Shown here: piece by piece, positions 5,611-13,533 of the stretch
Layout: every line of letters begins with the position of its first letter
How positions within the stretch are numbered: position 1 is the stretch's first letter
Assembly (NCBI GenBank): GCA_007126415.1
Contig: SLBH01000170.1
Coordinates: 1 to 20,438 of the forward strand
DNA from: Spirochaetales bacterium
Lineage (GTDB): Bacteria > Spirochaetota > Spirochaetia > DSM-27196 > SLAA01
Direction: 5' to 3'
DNA: 20,438 nt
Notes under the pieces: generated by a model
Database searches by the model: none
Seen by the model: the letters and a program-made list of their open reading frames with translations, nothing else
What the model was told of the DNA's origin: nothing
Made by a program: the position numbers and the translations under genes

Positions 5611-6987
5611 ATGAGACGAGTTTCCGTGCGTGTCGGTATCGCGCTGCTTACGCTGTTTGTGTTTGCAGTGCCGTTTGTGATTGCCGGAGGCGCCCCAGAG
5701 GCAGACCCCGATGAAGTCACTTTGCGCATCGGTGAACACCCCGGGCCCCATATCCAGGCGATGGAGGAGTACTTCATCCCGCGCTATGAGGAGGAAACCG
5801 GTATTAACATCGAGATGGAGGTCTTGCCGCCGGATCAGGTATGGCAACGCTTCATGCTCGATGCGCCCGAAGGCGACTGGGATATCGGCTACCACAGCCC
5901 CGGCTGGTTCGGCTATTTCTACGAGCACGTGGCCGACCTCACGCCGCACATGGAACGCCACGGGTTCGATCCATACGAGGCGTATTCGCAGGCGGTTATC
6001 GATTCCCACATGACCAACGAGATGCTGCGCCCCGGCGAGATCATCGCGATCGCGCGCAACCCTCAAACCCCGTTCTACATCTACCGCACAGACTGGTTCG
6101 AGCATCCCGATGAGCGCGAGGCGTTCGAGGCCGAGTACGGCCGCGAGCTTGCACCGCCCGAAACTTGGGAGGAGCTGTACGACATCGCCGAGTTCTTCAC
6201 TCGCCCCGCCGGCGAGACCGTAGCGGGCGAGACGCTCGAGGAGAATCTCTACGGATACTCCGCTTCGGTAAGCGAGCCCGGCGGCATGGCGCGAGCGTTC
6301 CTCGCGATCGTGTACTCAATGGGCCTCGACGGCTTCGATGATGAGTTTCAGACCGATCTCGACGACCCAATTCTGCTCGAGGGTGTAGAGTACTGGACAC
6401 GACTGATTCAAGACACCTTCCCGCCGGACGCAACAACCTGGGACTTTCTCGAGCACCTCGATTTTTTCGCACAGGGGCGCCTTGCAAGCGCCGAGCTCTG
6501 GCCGGAGGGCGTTCTCTCGGCTGAGTCGGGCGAAGCCGAAGGCAACATCGGGTACGCTACCTTCCCGCAGTGGCCCGGCAACCGGGCGGACCTGCCGATC
6601 GGGCGGTCGTTCATCGGAGGCGGCGGCGTTCTGGTGTTCGATACGCCGAATCAGGAGCACGCCTACGACTTCCTCCACTGGATGCTGGTAGAGAACGCGG
6701 CGGAGCATAACCGCCGCACCGCGATGTTCGCGCTCGAGGAAACGTTTGAGGATCCCGACGTTCTCGCCGAGTACGATTTCTACGACGAGTTCCTGCCGGT
6801 GTTCCAGGAGCAGATGGAGTACGCCTTTCCGCGGCAACCGATCGCCGAGTGGGGCGAGGTTATGTACACCCCGGTCGGACAGTTCGCCGCGGACGTAATG
6901 TACGGTGTTGAGAGCCCCGAGGCGGCACAACAACGCCTGGTCGACAACATGATCGAGGTATTCCGCCAAGAAGGCTACATCGATTAA
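5611..6987 (+). CDS. Sugar ABC transporter solute-binding protein, family 1
   Basis: 458 residues from ATG 5611, chosen over the frame opening at 5575 because GGGAGGAG (5600-5607) lies just upstream and the signal peptide then begins MRRVSVRVG. Residues 1-25 are a Sec signal with probable cleavage after VIA, giving a mature end GGAPEADPDEV without a lipobox Cys. The body fits the family 1 sugar-binding fold (COG1653-like): an early EYFIPRYEEETGINIEMEVLP strand-helix, a DIGYHSPGWFGYF acidic/aromatic segment, WEELYDIAEFFTRP, and a Gly-rich RSFIGGGGVLVFDTP near residues 332-346. It would bind a sugar or sugar derivative in the periplasm and deliver it to the permeases encoded downstream. First gene of the operon under the promoter at 5529. 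Confidence 0.9.
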   Translation: MRRVSVRVGIALLTLFVFAVPFVIAGGAPEADPDEVTLRIGEHPGPHIQAMEEYFIPRYEEETGINIEMEVLPPDQVWQRFMLDAPEGDWDIGYHSPGWFGYFYEHVADLTPHMERHGFDPYEAYSQAVIDSHMTNEMLRPGEIIAIARNPQTPFYIYRTDWFEHPDEREAFEAEYGRELAPPETWEELYDIAEFFTRPAGETVAGETLEENLYGYSASVSEPGGMARAFLAIVYSMGLDGFDDEFQTDLDDPILLEGVEYWTRLIQDTFPPDATTWDFLEHLDFFAQGRLASAELWPEGVLSAESGEAEGNIGYATFPQWPGNRADLPIGRSFIGGGGVLVFDTPNQEHAYDFLHWMLVENAAEHNRRTAMFALEETFEDPDVLAEYDFYDEFLPVFQEQMEYAFPRQPIAEWGEVMYTPVGQFAADVMYGVESPEAAQQRLVDNMIEVFRQEGYID

Positions 6988-7001
6988 ACTTGTGGTCTGT
7001 T

Positions 7002-7042
7002 CCCGTCCGCCGATCGCCGCAACGCGATCGGCGGAAAACGGG
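7002..7042 (+). repeat. Intercistronic hairpin between binding protein and permease genes
   Basis: CCGCCGATCGC (7007-7017) and GCGATCGGCGG (7024-7034) form a perfect 11-bp stem with loop CGCAAC. An outer CCCG/CGGG helix (7002-7005 with 7039-7042) extends it across a small internal loop. No T-run follows, so it is not a typical terminator. It starts 14 bases after the binding-protein stop and probably stabilises the upstream mRNA or causes partial termination, giving more binding protein than permease. Confidence 0.8.
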
Positions 7043-7068
7043 AGCGGCAACACACAGAGGTACAGTTC

Positions 7069-7959
7069 ATGTCTGCACAACGTTTTTTTACCCCGTGGCG
7101 GTTCATTTTGCCGGGCGCCGTACTCGGTTTGATTATCCTGGGGTATCCGATTTATCGTGCAATCTATTACAGCATGCACTCGATACGCCTTCATCGTCTC
7201 GGGAACGAAGTCTTCGTGGGAATAGACAACTTCACCCGCATGCTCTCCGACCCGTTGTTCATCCGCTCAATTAGGGTGACGGTGGTCTTCACGCTCGGCT
7301 GCACCATACTTGCAGTGCTGTTCGGGTTGACGATCGCCACCATCATGAGCAGCCGCGGCATTCGCGGCACTCGGCAAGCGCGTTTCTTCATGGCGTTCTT
7401 TCTGGTTCCGTTCGTTACCACTCAGATCGTCACCGCGATACTCGGTCGGCTCTATATCTGGCAGTCTCAATATGGGCTTGTGAATTTCATTTTGGGGTTG
7501 TTTGGTGTGGAGCGCGTTGGGTGGCTGATCAATATGCAGACCGCCTTGTTCGCGACGACGGTGACGAACGCCTGGCGCATGACACCGCTCGCGCTGCTGA
7601 TATTCTATGCCGCGCTCGCCACCATCTCGGATGAGCTAATCGAGTCGGCCGAGGTCGACGGCGCCTCCACCTGGACCACGCTGTTTCGCATCAAGTTCCC
7701 GATGATCAAGTTTCACATTGGGTTCGTTTCGCTGGTCATTCTCACCTCGGCGTTTCGCGAGTTCGACGTGGTCTACGGACTCACCGGAGGAGGCCCGGGG
7801 CGCTCAACCGAGGTGATGAGCGTGTTGGTATACCGCCTCGGTGTGGCGCAGGCGAACATGGGCATCGCAAACGCGATCTCGGTGATCATGTTTGTGATCG
7901 TAGCCGTAATGACGATTATCGCGGTAAAGGCCGGCAAGCTCGGCGCGATGCGCGAGTAG
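7069..7959 (+). CDS. Sugar ABC transporter permease, MalF/UgpA type
   Basis: 296 residues, with about six membrane segments (roughly 11-35, 68-92, 105-127, 157-183, 214-235 and 265-287). The cytoplasmic EAA loop, which docks the ATPase, is clear at 192-211 (ESAEVDGASTWTTLFRIKFP), followed by FREFDVVYGLTGGGPGRSTE, a hallmark of carbohydrate uptake permeases (CUT1). It forms the membrane channel with the next gene product. AGAGG lies about 8 bases upstream of the ATG. It sits 81 bases after the binding-protein gene, a gap occupied by the strong hairpin, and 19 bases before the second permease gene. Confidence 0.93.
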   Translation: MSAQRFFTPWRFILPGAVLGLIILGYPIYRAIYYSMHSIRLHRLGNEVFVGIDNFTRMLSDPLFIRSIRVTVVFTLGCTILAVLFGLTIATIMSSRGIRGTRQARFFMAFFLVPFVTTQIVTAILGRLYIWQSQYGLVNFILGLFGVERVGWLINMQTALFATTVTNAWRMTPLALLIFYAALATISDELIESAEVDGASTWTTLFRIKFPMIKFHIGFVSLVILTSAFREFDVVYGLTGGGPGRSTEVMSVLVYRLGVAQANMGIANAISVIMFVIVAVMTIIAVKAGKLGAMRE

Positions 7960-7978
7960 CCGGAAGAGGAACTGCATT

Positions 7979-8833
7979 ATGAGTACACCGAATTACAGAC
8001 TTCGGAAGAAGGTTTCGCTCGGCGCACGTTACGCCGCACTAGTTTTTTGGTTTCTGATCTGCATCGTACCGATCGCGACCCTCGTGATGGCGTCGCTGAA
8101 ACCCACCGCTCTCTTCCAGACCATCCCTCAGATCTTCTCATTGCAGGGTTTCACGCTTGAGAACTACCGGCTGGCAATCCGCGCCGGGAACTTCATGTTC
8201 TACCTGCGCAACAGTATGATCATCTCGCTCAGCGCGCTCGTAGTGGTGCTGGTAGTTTGCACCCCAATGTCGTACGGTATCACGCGCTTGGCGTCGGTTC
8301 GGCAGAAGAACATTCTCGTGTTCTCGGTTCTGAGCACACGCTTTCTCCCATACGTCGTACTCGCGATGCCGATGTACCTGTTTTTCCGCGAGATCGGGAT
8401 ATCCGGAACCTTGGCCGGCGTCATCATGGCGCACCTCGCGATGCAGATGCCGCTAATCGTCTGGCTCATGCTCGGGTTCTTCTCCGGCATCCCGATCGAG
8501 GTTGAGGAGTCGGCGGTTATCGACGGCTGCACCCCGTTTCAGACGTTCTGGAAGATAGCGCTCCCGATGGTGCTCCCGGGCCTCAACGCCGCGGCGATCC
8601 TCGCTTTAATTATCTCGTACAACGAGTTCCTGTTTGCGTTCTTCCTCGCCGGGCGCCATACCCAGCCCTTGACGGTCGGGATCACGCGCTTCGTGGGAGG
8701 AGTGGATGTCGGCGCGCAGTACGGCGTCGTCGCCGCGTACGGCAGCCTCATTATCGTACCTATCGTGATCTTCGCGCTCGTTGTGAACCGCTACATCGTG
8801 AGCGGAATGACGCAGGGTGCGGTGAAAGGATAA
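7979..8833 (+). CDS. Sugar ABC transporter permease, MalG/UgpE type
   Basis: 284 residues, with six predicted membrane segments, the first at about 17-40. The EAA loop is at 176-196 (VEESAVIDGCTPFQTFWKIALP), followed by LNAAAILALIISYNEFLFAFFLAG, typical of MalG-type CUT1 permeases. It partners the preceding MalF-type protein. GGAAGAGGA precedes the ATG at suitable distance. No nucleotide-binding subunit gene follows; the next gene, 9 bases on, is the sugar kinase, so the ATPase must be supplied in trans. Confidence 0.93.
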   Translation: MSTPNYRLRKKVSLGARYAALVFWFLICIVPIATLVMASLKPTALFQTIPQIFSLQGFTLENYRLAIRAGNFMFYLRNSMIISLSALVVVLVVCTPMSYGITRLASVRQKNILVFSVLSTRFLPYVVLAMPMYLFFREIGISGTLAGVIMAHLAMQMPLIVWLMLGFFSGIPIEVEESAVIDGCTPFQTFWKIALPMVLPGLNAAAILALIISYNEFLFAFFLAGRHTQPLTVGITRFVGGVDVGAQYGVVAAYGSLIIVPIVIFALVVNRYIVSGMTQGAVKG

Positions 8834-8842
8834 CGCAGCAAG

Positions 8843-10348
8843 GTGAACAACACACAAGCCACCACCAAGAACACCCTCGTCGGTATCGACCTCGGCACAT
8901 CCGGCGTCAAGGTCGTCTTTGTGACGCCGGGCGGCCGTACGCTCGCGGCGGCCACCCGCAACTACGAAACCGCCTCCCCTTACGACGGATGGGCCGAGCA
9001 AGACCCCGATCAGTGGTGGCGGAGCACGATCGAAGCCTTTCGCGACGCCTCGGCTCAAGCAAGCCTGGCGGAGCCGAACGGCATCGAGGTGGCGGGAATC
9101 GGTTTGACCGGGCAGATGCATTCCTTCGTACTGCTCGACGGCGACAACACTCCGGTGCGTCCCGCGATCGTGTGGATGGACGCGCGCGCGCGCAATCTGG
9201 TGCCGGAGATCAGCGCCACGATAGACCGGGGCGGGTTCAAGCAATCCGTCAAGAATCGAGTTGCGGCCGGACTCACGCTCTCTCCGTTTGTCTGGGTGTC
9301 GCGCCACGAGCCGCGGCTGCTCGAGCGCGCGCGAAAGCTGCTTTTCGCGAAAGACTATCTGCGGTTTCGTCTTACCGGGGACCTGCGAACCGACATCACC
9401 GATGCCTCCGGGAGTCTGCTGCTCGATATTCCGAAGCGCAGGTGGTCCGGTGAGCTTCTTGAAGCGTTAGCGCTGCCGATCGGCGTGCTACCGGAGATCG
9501 TAAACCCGTGGGATTGCGCCGGCCGTGTAACCGCGGCCGCGGCCGATGAGCTGGGGTTGAACCGGCGCACATGGGTGCCGGTCGGGGCCGCCGACGAGCA
9601 GGCCTCCACGCGCGCGACCGGCGTGCTCGAGCCCGGGACGGTACAACTCATGCTCGGCACCGGCGTGCAGGTCGCCTCGCCGACCGCGGTCGGCGATCTC
9701 GATCTTCCTGAGTCGCTCAACTACTTCTGTCACCATCACGGCTGGCTCGCGCAGGGTAGCGTACAAAACGGCGGGTCTGCGCTCACCTGGGTTCGCACGG
9801 TTCTGCAGGGCGAGTGGGATGAACTCGAGCAACACGCGGGGCGCCGGCTGCCGCAGGGACCGTTCTTTCTGCCGTATCTCACCGGCGAACGCACTCCGGT
9901 GATGGACGAACAAGCTACCGGCGCCTGGTTCAAGCTTCGCCACAGCACCGCACGCTCAGACCTTCTCTACGCCGGGTGCGAGGGCGTGGCGTTCACGGCG
10001 CTCGACGCGGTAGAGGCGGTATTCCACGCCCTGAAGCTCTCGGAGCAAACCGAGATACGGTGTAGCGGCGGCGGCACGCGTATGGAGCAGTATTCGCAGC
10101 TCGTCTGCGACGCCCTTGGACGGCCGCTTACGATGCTGCCCAGTACCGACTCAACCGCGATCGGCGCCGCGATACTCGGCGGCGTCGCCGCTCACTGCTT
10201 CGGCGGCCTCGAACAAGCGGTCGGTGCGATGGGAATCAGCGCCGGGCGCGTCGTTTACCCGAACACGGAGCGGCACGCCGCGCTGCGCGAACGGCACGCT
10301 GAGCGCAACAAACTACGCGACGCGTACCTCGGCGTGCAAATCCGCTGA
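8843..10348 (+). CDS. FGGY-family carbohydrate kinase, xylulokinase-like
   Basis: 501 residues starting at GTG 8843 (no other start is near), 9 bases after the permease stop; AAAGGA lies about 12 bases upstream. The fold is the two-lobed FGGY/actin type: GIDLGTSGVK with the phosphate-binding Asp (D16), GWAEQDPDQWW (49-59), GLTGQMHS (87-94, closely like xylulokinase GLSGQMH), and GAADEQAS (248-255) with the probable catalytic base D251. The C-terminal lobe has LMLGTGVQ and CSGGGTRMEQ for ATP binding. XylB usually reads GGGDNAAG at the catalytic loop, so the sugar may differ from D-xylulose. It would phosphorylate the imported ketose or polyol-derived sugar in the cytosol. Co-transcribed with the transporter; the sequence shows no terminator after it. 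Confidence 0.88.
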   Translation: MNNTQATTKNTLVGIDLGTSGVKVVFVTPGGRTLAAATRNYETASPYDGWAEQDPDQWWRSTIEAFRDASAQASLAEPNGIEVAGIGLTGQMHSFVLLDGDNTPVRPAIVWMDARARNLVPEISATIDRGGFKQSVKNRVAAGLTLSPFVWVSRHEPRLLERARKLLFAKDYLRFRLTGDLRTDITDASGSLLLDIPKRRWSGELLEALALPIGVLPEIVNPWDCAGRVTAAAADELGLNRRTWVPVGAADEQASTRATGVLEPGTVQLMLGTGVQVASPTAVGDLDLPESLNYFCHHHGWLAQGSVQNGGSALTWVRTVLQGEWDELEQHAGRRLPQGPFFLPYLTGERTPVMDEQATGAWFKLRHSTARSDLLYAGCEGVAFTALDAVEAVFHALKLSEQTEIRCSGGGTRMEQYSQLVCDALGRPLTMLPSTDSTAIGAAILGGVAAHCFGGLEQAVGAMGISAGRVVYPNTERHAALRERHAERNKLRDAYLGVQIR

Positions 10349-10435
10349 GCTGCCCGCGCGGCTGTTGCCCGCGCAGCTGATTCTCATACGGCTGATTCTC
10401 GCGCGCCGGTTGACCGTGCGGCTCGCTTAACTCGG
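10346..10435. repeat. Degenerate 15-base tandem repeat between convergent genes
   Basis: Cut in steps of 15 from 10346, the stretch reads TGAGCTGCCCGCGCG, GCTGTTGCCCGCGCA, GCTGATTCTCATACG, GCTGATTCTCGCGCG, CCGGTTGACCGTGCG and GCTCGCTTAACTCGG. Neighbouring units share 9-11 of 15 bases (core GCTGnTT then CGCGCG), the last unit being weakest. The array begins on the kinase stop codon and ends inside the dppF-like stop. It contains no terminator-like hairpin with a T-run. Confidence 0.6.
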
Positions 10436-11512
10436 CGTCCCAACCCCTACAAGATCGAGCTCCTCGGCGCGGTGGCACGCAACCACGCGAGGCGCCGCCG
10501 CGCCGCCCGACACCGAACGGCCGCTCACGCTCGGCATTTCTCTGAGTTGCGGCGTCTCACTACGACAACGATCTATCGCGTAGCTGCAGCGCGTGTGAAA
10601 CGGACACCCCGGCGGCGGGTTGGCGGCGCTCGGCACGTCTCCTTTCAGCAGAATCTGCTTGCGTTCGATCTCGGGATTGGGCACCGGAATAGCCGATAGC
10701 AACGCCTCGCAGTACGGGTGAAGCGGTTTCGCAAACAACTCGGTGGTCTCAGCGAGCTCCACCAGGTGCCCAAGGTACATCACCGCGATACGGTCGCTGA
10801 TATGGCGAACAACGCTCAAATCGTGCGCAATGAACAAATAGGTAAGGTTGAACTCGTTCTGCAGATCCTCGAGGAGATTCAGCACCTGCCCTTGAATCGA
10901 GACATCGAGCGCCGAGACCGGCTCGTCGCAGACGATGAACTTTGGGTTCACCGCCAGCCCGCGCGCGATCCCGATGCGCTGCCGCTGCCCGCCGCTGAAC
11001 TCGTGCGGATAGCGATCGCGGTACTCGCGCGGCAATCCCACGATCTCCATCAGCTCGTCGACTCTCCGCTCCACCGCCTGTTTGTCCTCGATAAGCTTAT
11101 GAAACCAGATCGGCTCACCGATCAATCGATTGACCTTCATGCGTGGATGCAGCGACGAAAACGGGTCTTGGAAGATAATCTGCATCTCGCGCCGTAGCTT
11201 CCGTAGTTCCTCGAGGCTAAGGTCGAAGATGTTCTGCCCCTCGAAACGCACCTCCCCGGCGCTCGGCTCCATGAGCCGCAACAGCATTCGCCCGGTCGTG
11301 GTCTTGCCGCAGCCGGACTCGCCCACGAGGCCAAGCGTTTCCCCGGCTTGAATCGAGAGCGTCACGTTCTCAACCGCGTGCACATGCCCAACGGTGCGAC
11401 GAAACACGCCGGCGGTAATCGGGAAGTATTTCCGGAGGTTCACGACCTCCACAAGCGGCGCATCGGCGGCAGCCGCTTCCGCCGTAGTCGCAGCATCAAG
11501 TACCGAACTCAT
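10427..11512 (-). CDS. Oligopeptide/dipeptide ABC transporter ATP-binding protein, DppF/OppF type
   Basis: 361 residues. Walker A GESGCGKT (64-71), Q-loop FQDPFSSL, signature FSGGQ (172-176), Walker B FIVCDEP (192-198) and H-loop His230 are all intact, so it should hydrolyse ATP. The C-terminal oligopeptide extension GCPFHTRC..CRSETP, with Cys303, 309, 316 and 346, matches the cysteine cluster that binds a 4Fe-4S centre in DppD-type proteins. The N-terminal 18 residues are Ala-rich and probably disordered. The start overlaps the dppD-like stop by 4 bases (ATGA), and AGGGAGG sits about 8 bases upstream. Last gene of the operon; works as a heterodimer with the preceding ATPase at the inner face of the membrane. 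Confidence 0.93.
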   Translation of the reverse strand: MSSVLDAATTAEAAAADAPLVEVVNLRKYFPITAGVFRRTVGHVHAVENVTLSIQAGETLGLVGESGCGKTTTGRMLLRLMEPSAGEVRFEGQNIFDLSLEELRKLRREMQIIFQDPFSSLHPRMKVNRLIGEPIWFHKLIEDKQAVERRVDELMEIVGLPREYRDRYPHEFSGGQRQRIGIARGLAVNPKFIVCDEPVSALDVSIQGQVLNLLEDLQNEFNLTYLFIAHDLSVVRHISDRIAVMYLGHLVELAETTELFAKPLHPYCEALLSAIPVPNPEIERKQILLKGDVPSAANPPPGCPFHTRCSYAIDRCRSETPQLREMPSVSGRSVSGGAAAPRVVACHRAEELDLVGVGTPS

Positions 11513-12576
11513 TCAGCCTGCCTCCCTTTCCGGTTGCGCACGCTCTCTGCATACCAACACCGCGCCGCGTGTCCGGGCGCAACTTCCTCGAGCGGCGGCA
11601 TGCTTCTGCAACGCTCGGTCGCGAAGTTGCAGCGCGGAGCGAAGCGGCATCCACGAGGCAAGTGCGCCAGGCTCGGCACCATTCCGCGTATCGTCTCGAG
11701 CCGCTCACGGGGGCCCACAACCTTTGGAATAGACCCGATCAGGCCGAGGGTGTACGGATGCGACGGACTGCGAAACAGATCGCGCACGCTCGCGGTCTCT
11801 ACAACTTTGCCGGCGTACATCACCGCAACGCGGTCGGCCATCTCTGCGATCACCCCGAGGTCATGCGTTATCATCACGATCGCGGTTCCGGTTTCATCGC
11901 GCAGGCTCCGCAACAGCGCGAGAATCTGCGCCTGAATCGTCACGTCTAAGGCCGTGGTCGGCTCGTCGGCTATCAAGAGGCGCGGCTCGCATGCGAGCGC
12001 CATCGCAATCATCACCCGCTGGCGCATGCCGCCGGAGAGCTGGTGCGGATACGCGCGCAGCCGCGCCGTCGGGTCCGGTATTCCAACCTTGTTGAGCATC
12101 TCGAGCGCTATTGAGGTCGCCTCTTTCTCGCCGATACCGCGGTGTCTGCGGATACCTTCGGTGAGCTGAAAGCCCACCGAAAAAACCGGATTAAGCGCGG
12201 TGAGAGGCTCCTGGAAGATCATCGAGATATCGTTCCCGCGTATGTCTTCCATTTCTTCCTGCGGTTTCGCGAGCAGATCGTCGCCCTCGAATCGAATGCT
12301 CCCGCCCATGATCTTGCCCGGTGGATCAGGAACGAGGCGCAAAATCGAGAGCGCGGTCACACTCTTGCCGCACCCCGACTCTCCCACAACCCCAAGCGTC
12401 TCTCCGCGGTTAACATACAGCGAAACTCCGTCGACGGCCTTCAAGACGCCCTGGCGCGTATAAAACCCGGTCTCGAGCGTTTCTATTTCTGGCACCGGAC
12501 CGTCGTGGCGGCGGTGCTCGCCTCTCTGTTGCCGGCTCTGTTGCTGCTGCGTTGTTTCGGTGGTAGCACCTGCCAT
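11509..12576 (-). CDS. Oligopeptide/dipeptide ABC transporter ATP-binding protein, DppD/OppD type
   Basis: 355 residues. Walker A GESGCGKS (65-72), FQEPLTALNP Q-loop, signature LSGGM (180-184), Walker B LLIADEP (200-206) and H-loop His238 are present. The C-terminal Cys310, Cys316, Cys323 and Cys340 (GCRFAPRCNFATERC..RC) form the presumed 4Fe-4S motif. A Gln-rich polar N-terminal extension of about 25 residues precedes the usual family start. Its ATG overlaps the stop of the DppC gene by one base (TAATG) with AAGGAG upstream, so translation is probably coupled. It pairs with the DppF-type subunit to power the DppB/DppC channel. Confidence 0.93.
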   Translation of the reverse strand: MAGATTETTQQQQSRQQRGEHRRHDGPVPEIETLETGFYTRQGVLKAVDGVSLYVNRGETLGVVGESGCGKSVTALSILRLVPDPPGKIMGGSIRFEGDDLLAKPQEEMEDIRGNDISMIFQEPLTALNPVFSVGFQLTEGIRRHRGIGEKEATSIALEMLNKVGIPDPTARLRAYPHQLSGGMRQRVMIAMALACEPRLLIADEPTTALDVTIQAQILALLRSLRDETGTAIVMITHDLGVIAEMADRVAVMYAGKVVETASVRDLFRSPSHPYTLGLIGSIPKVVGPRERLETIRGMVPSLAHLPRGCRFAPRCNFATERCRSMPPLEEVAPGHAARCWYAESVRNRKGRQAE

Positions 12577-13505
12577 TATGACTCCTTCTGTCGCGGGTCA
12601 AGCACGTCGCGCAACCCGTCACCGAAGATGTTCAAACCAAGTACGGCGATCATGATAAACAGTCCCGGGAAGGTGGTCATCCAGGCGGCGCGGTACATAT
12701 GCGGCCGTCCGTCGGCGAGGATATTGCCCCAACTGGGAGTCGGGGGGGGAGTCCCTGCCCCGATGTAGCTCAGCCCGGCTTCGGCGATAATCGTCAACGC
12801 AAGAATAAACGTCGCCTGAACGATAAGCGGAGCCATGACGTTCGGAAGAATGTAGCGATAAATGATCCGAAGGTTGCCGAGCCCAACCGCGCGCGCCGAC
12901 TCAACGTAGGCCTCTTCACGTACGCTCAAGACCTGCCCGCGCACCACACGCGCGGTCCGTGGCGTGTACACGATCGAGAGCGCGATGATAACGTTCCCGA
13001 TATGCGGGCCCAAGGCCGCTAAGATTGCGATCGCGAGAAGAATCGACGGGAACGCCATCAGCGCATCCATCACGCGCATGAGGATATTGTCGACCCGGCG
13101 AAAATAGCCCGACAGTAAACCGATCACGGTTCCGGCCACGGTAGAAAACGCCACCACCCCAACGCCGACAAACATCGAGACACGCGCACCGTACACCACG
13201 CGACTGAAGACATCGCGCCCGAACTCGTCGGTCCCCATCAGGTTCTCGGCGCTTGGCGCGAGAAAACGCTCGCGCACCGCGGTGCGATACGGGTCGTGCG
13301 TCGCGATGAGTGGCGCCGCGAGCGCGATAATCACCATACTCAGCGCCATCACCAAGCCGATCACCATGCGCCCACGACCGCCGCCGAGTTTCTTCATCAG
13401 GCTGCGTTTGCGCGGGCCTTCGATCGGCTCCTCGTCCCACTCCTGCGGCATCGCCTCGTCGCGCGCCTGCGTCATACCTTCTTGATTCTGCGGTTGGTCT
13501 TGCAT
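12576..13505 (-). CDS. Oligopeptide/dipeptide ABC transporter permease, DppC type
   Basis: 309 residues from ATG 13505; the frame also opens at a TTG (13559) inside the dppB-like gene, which is less likely. A long charged cytoplasmic N-tail (1-45) precedes the first membrane segment (about 46-68). LMGTDEFGRDVFSR (89-102) is the DppC-family signature, and the EAA-type loop EAYVESARAVGLGNLRIIYRYILPN is at 198-222. The C-terminus GLNIFGDGLRDVLDPR is also typical. About six membrane helices. The gap to the upstream permease gene is 28 bases. A run of seven C on the minus strand (around 12745-12751) encodes part of GTPPPTPSWG, a family motif, so it is in frame and not an error. Confidence 0.93.
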   Translation of the reverse strand: MQDQPQNQEGMTQARDEAMPQEWDEEPIEGPRKRSLMKKLGGGRGRMVIGLVMALSMVIIALAAPLIATHDPYRTAVRERFLAPSAENLMGTDEFGRDVFSRVVYGARVSMFVGVGVVAFSTVAGTVIGLLSGYFRRVDNILMRVMDALMAFPSILLAIAILAALGPHIGNVIIALSIVYTPRTARVVRGQVLSVREEAYVESARAVGLGNLRIIYRYILPNVMAPLIVQATFILALTIIAEAGLSYIGAGTPPPTPSWGNILADGRPHMYRAAWMTTFPGLFIMIAVLGLNIFGDGLRDVLDPRQKES

Positions 13506-13533
13506 AGTCAGCTCTCGATGGCCCTCACTCGTC

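Noticed and set aside
6316..7194. 292-codon open frame on the minus strand
   Set aside because: It is antisense to the sugar-binding-protein and permease genes; composition is that of a shadow frame in GC-rich DNA and no family is recognisable.
8606..9307. 233-codon minus-strand frame
   Set aside because: Antisense to the MalG-type permease and kinase genes, Arg/His-rich, with no ribosome site or domain.
10346..10378. Hairpin AGCTGC/GCAGCT as a terminator of the kinase operon
   Set aside because: Only 6 bp with a 19-base loop and no T-run; it arises from the 15-base repeat.
12745..12751. Seven-G run as a sign of frameshift in the dppC-like gene
   Set aside because: The frame is continuous and the run encodes the conserved GTPPPTPSWG segment.
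12142..12768. 208-codon plus-strand frame across the dppD/dppC junction
   Set aside because: Antisense to two well-conserved genes whose motifs fully explain the DNA.
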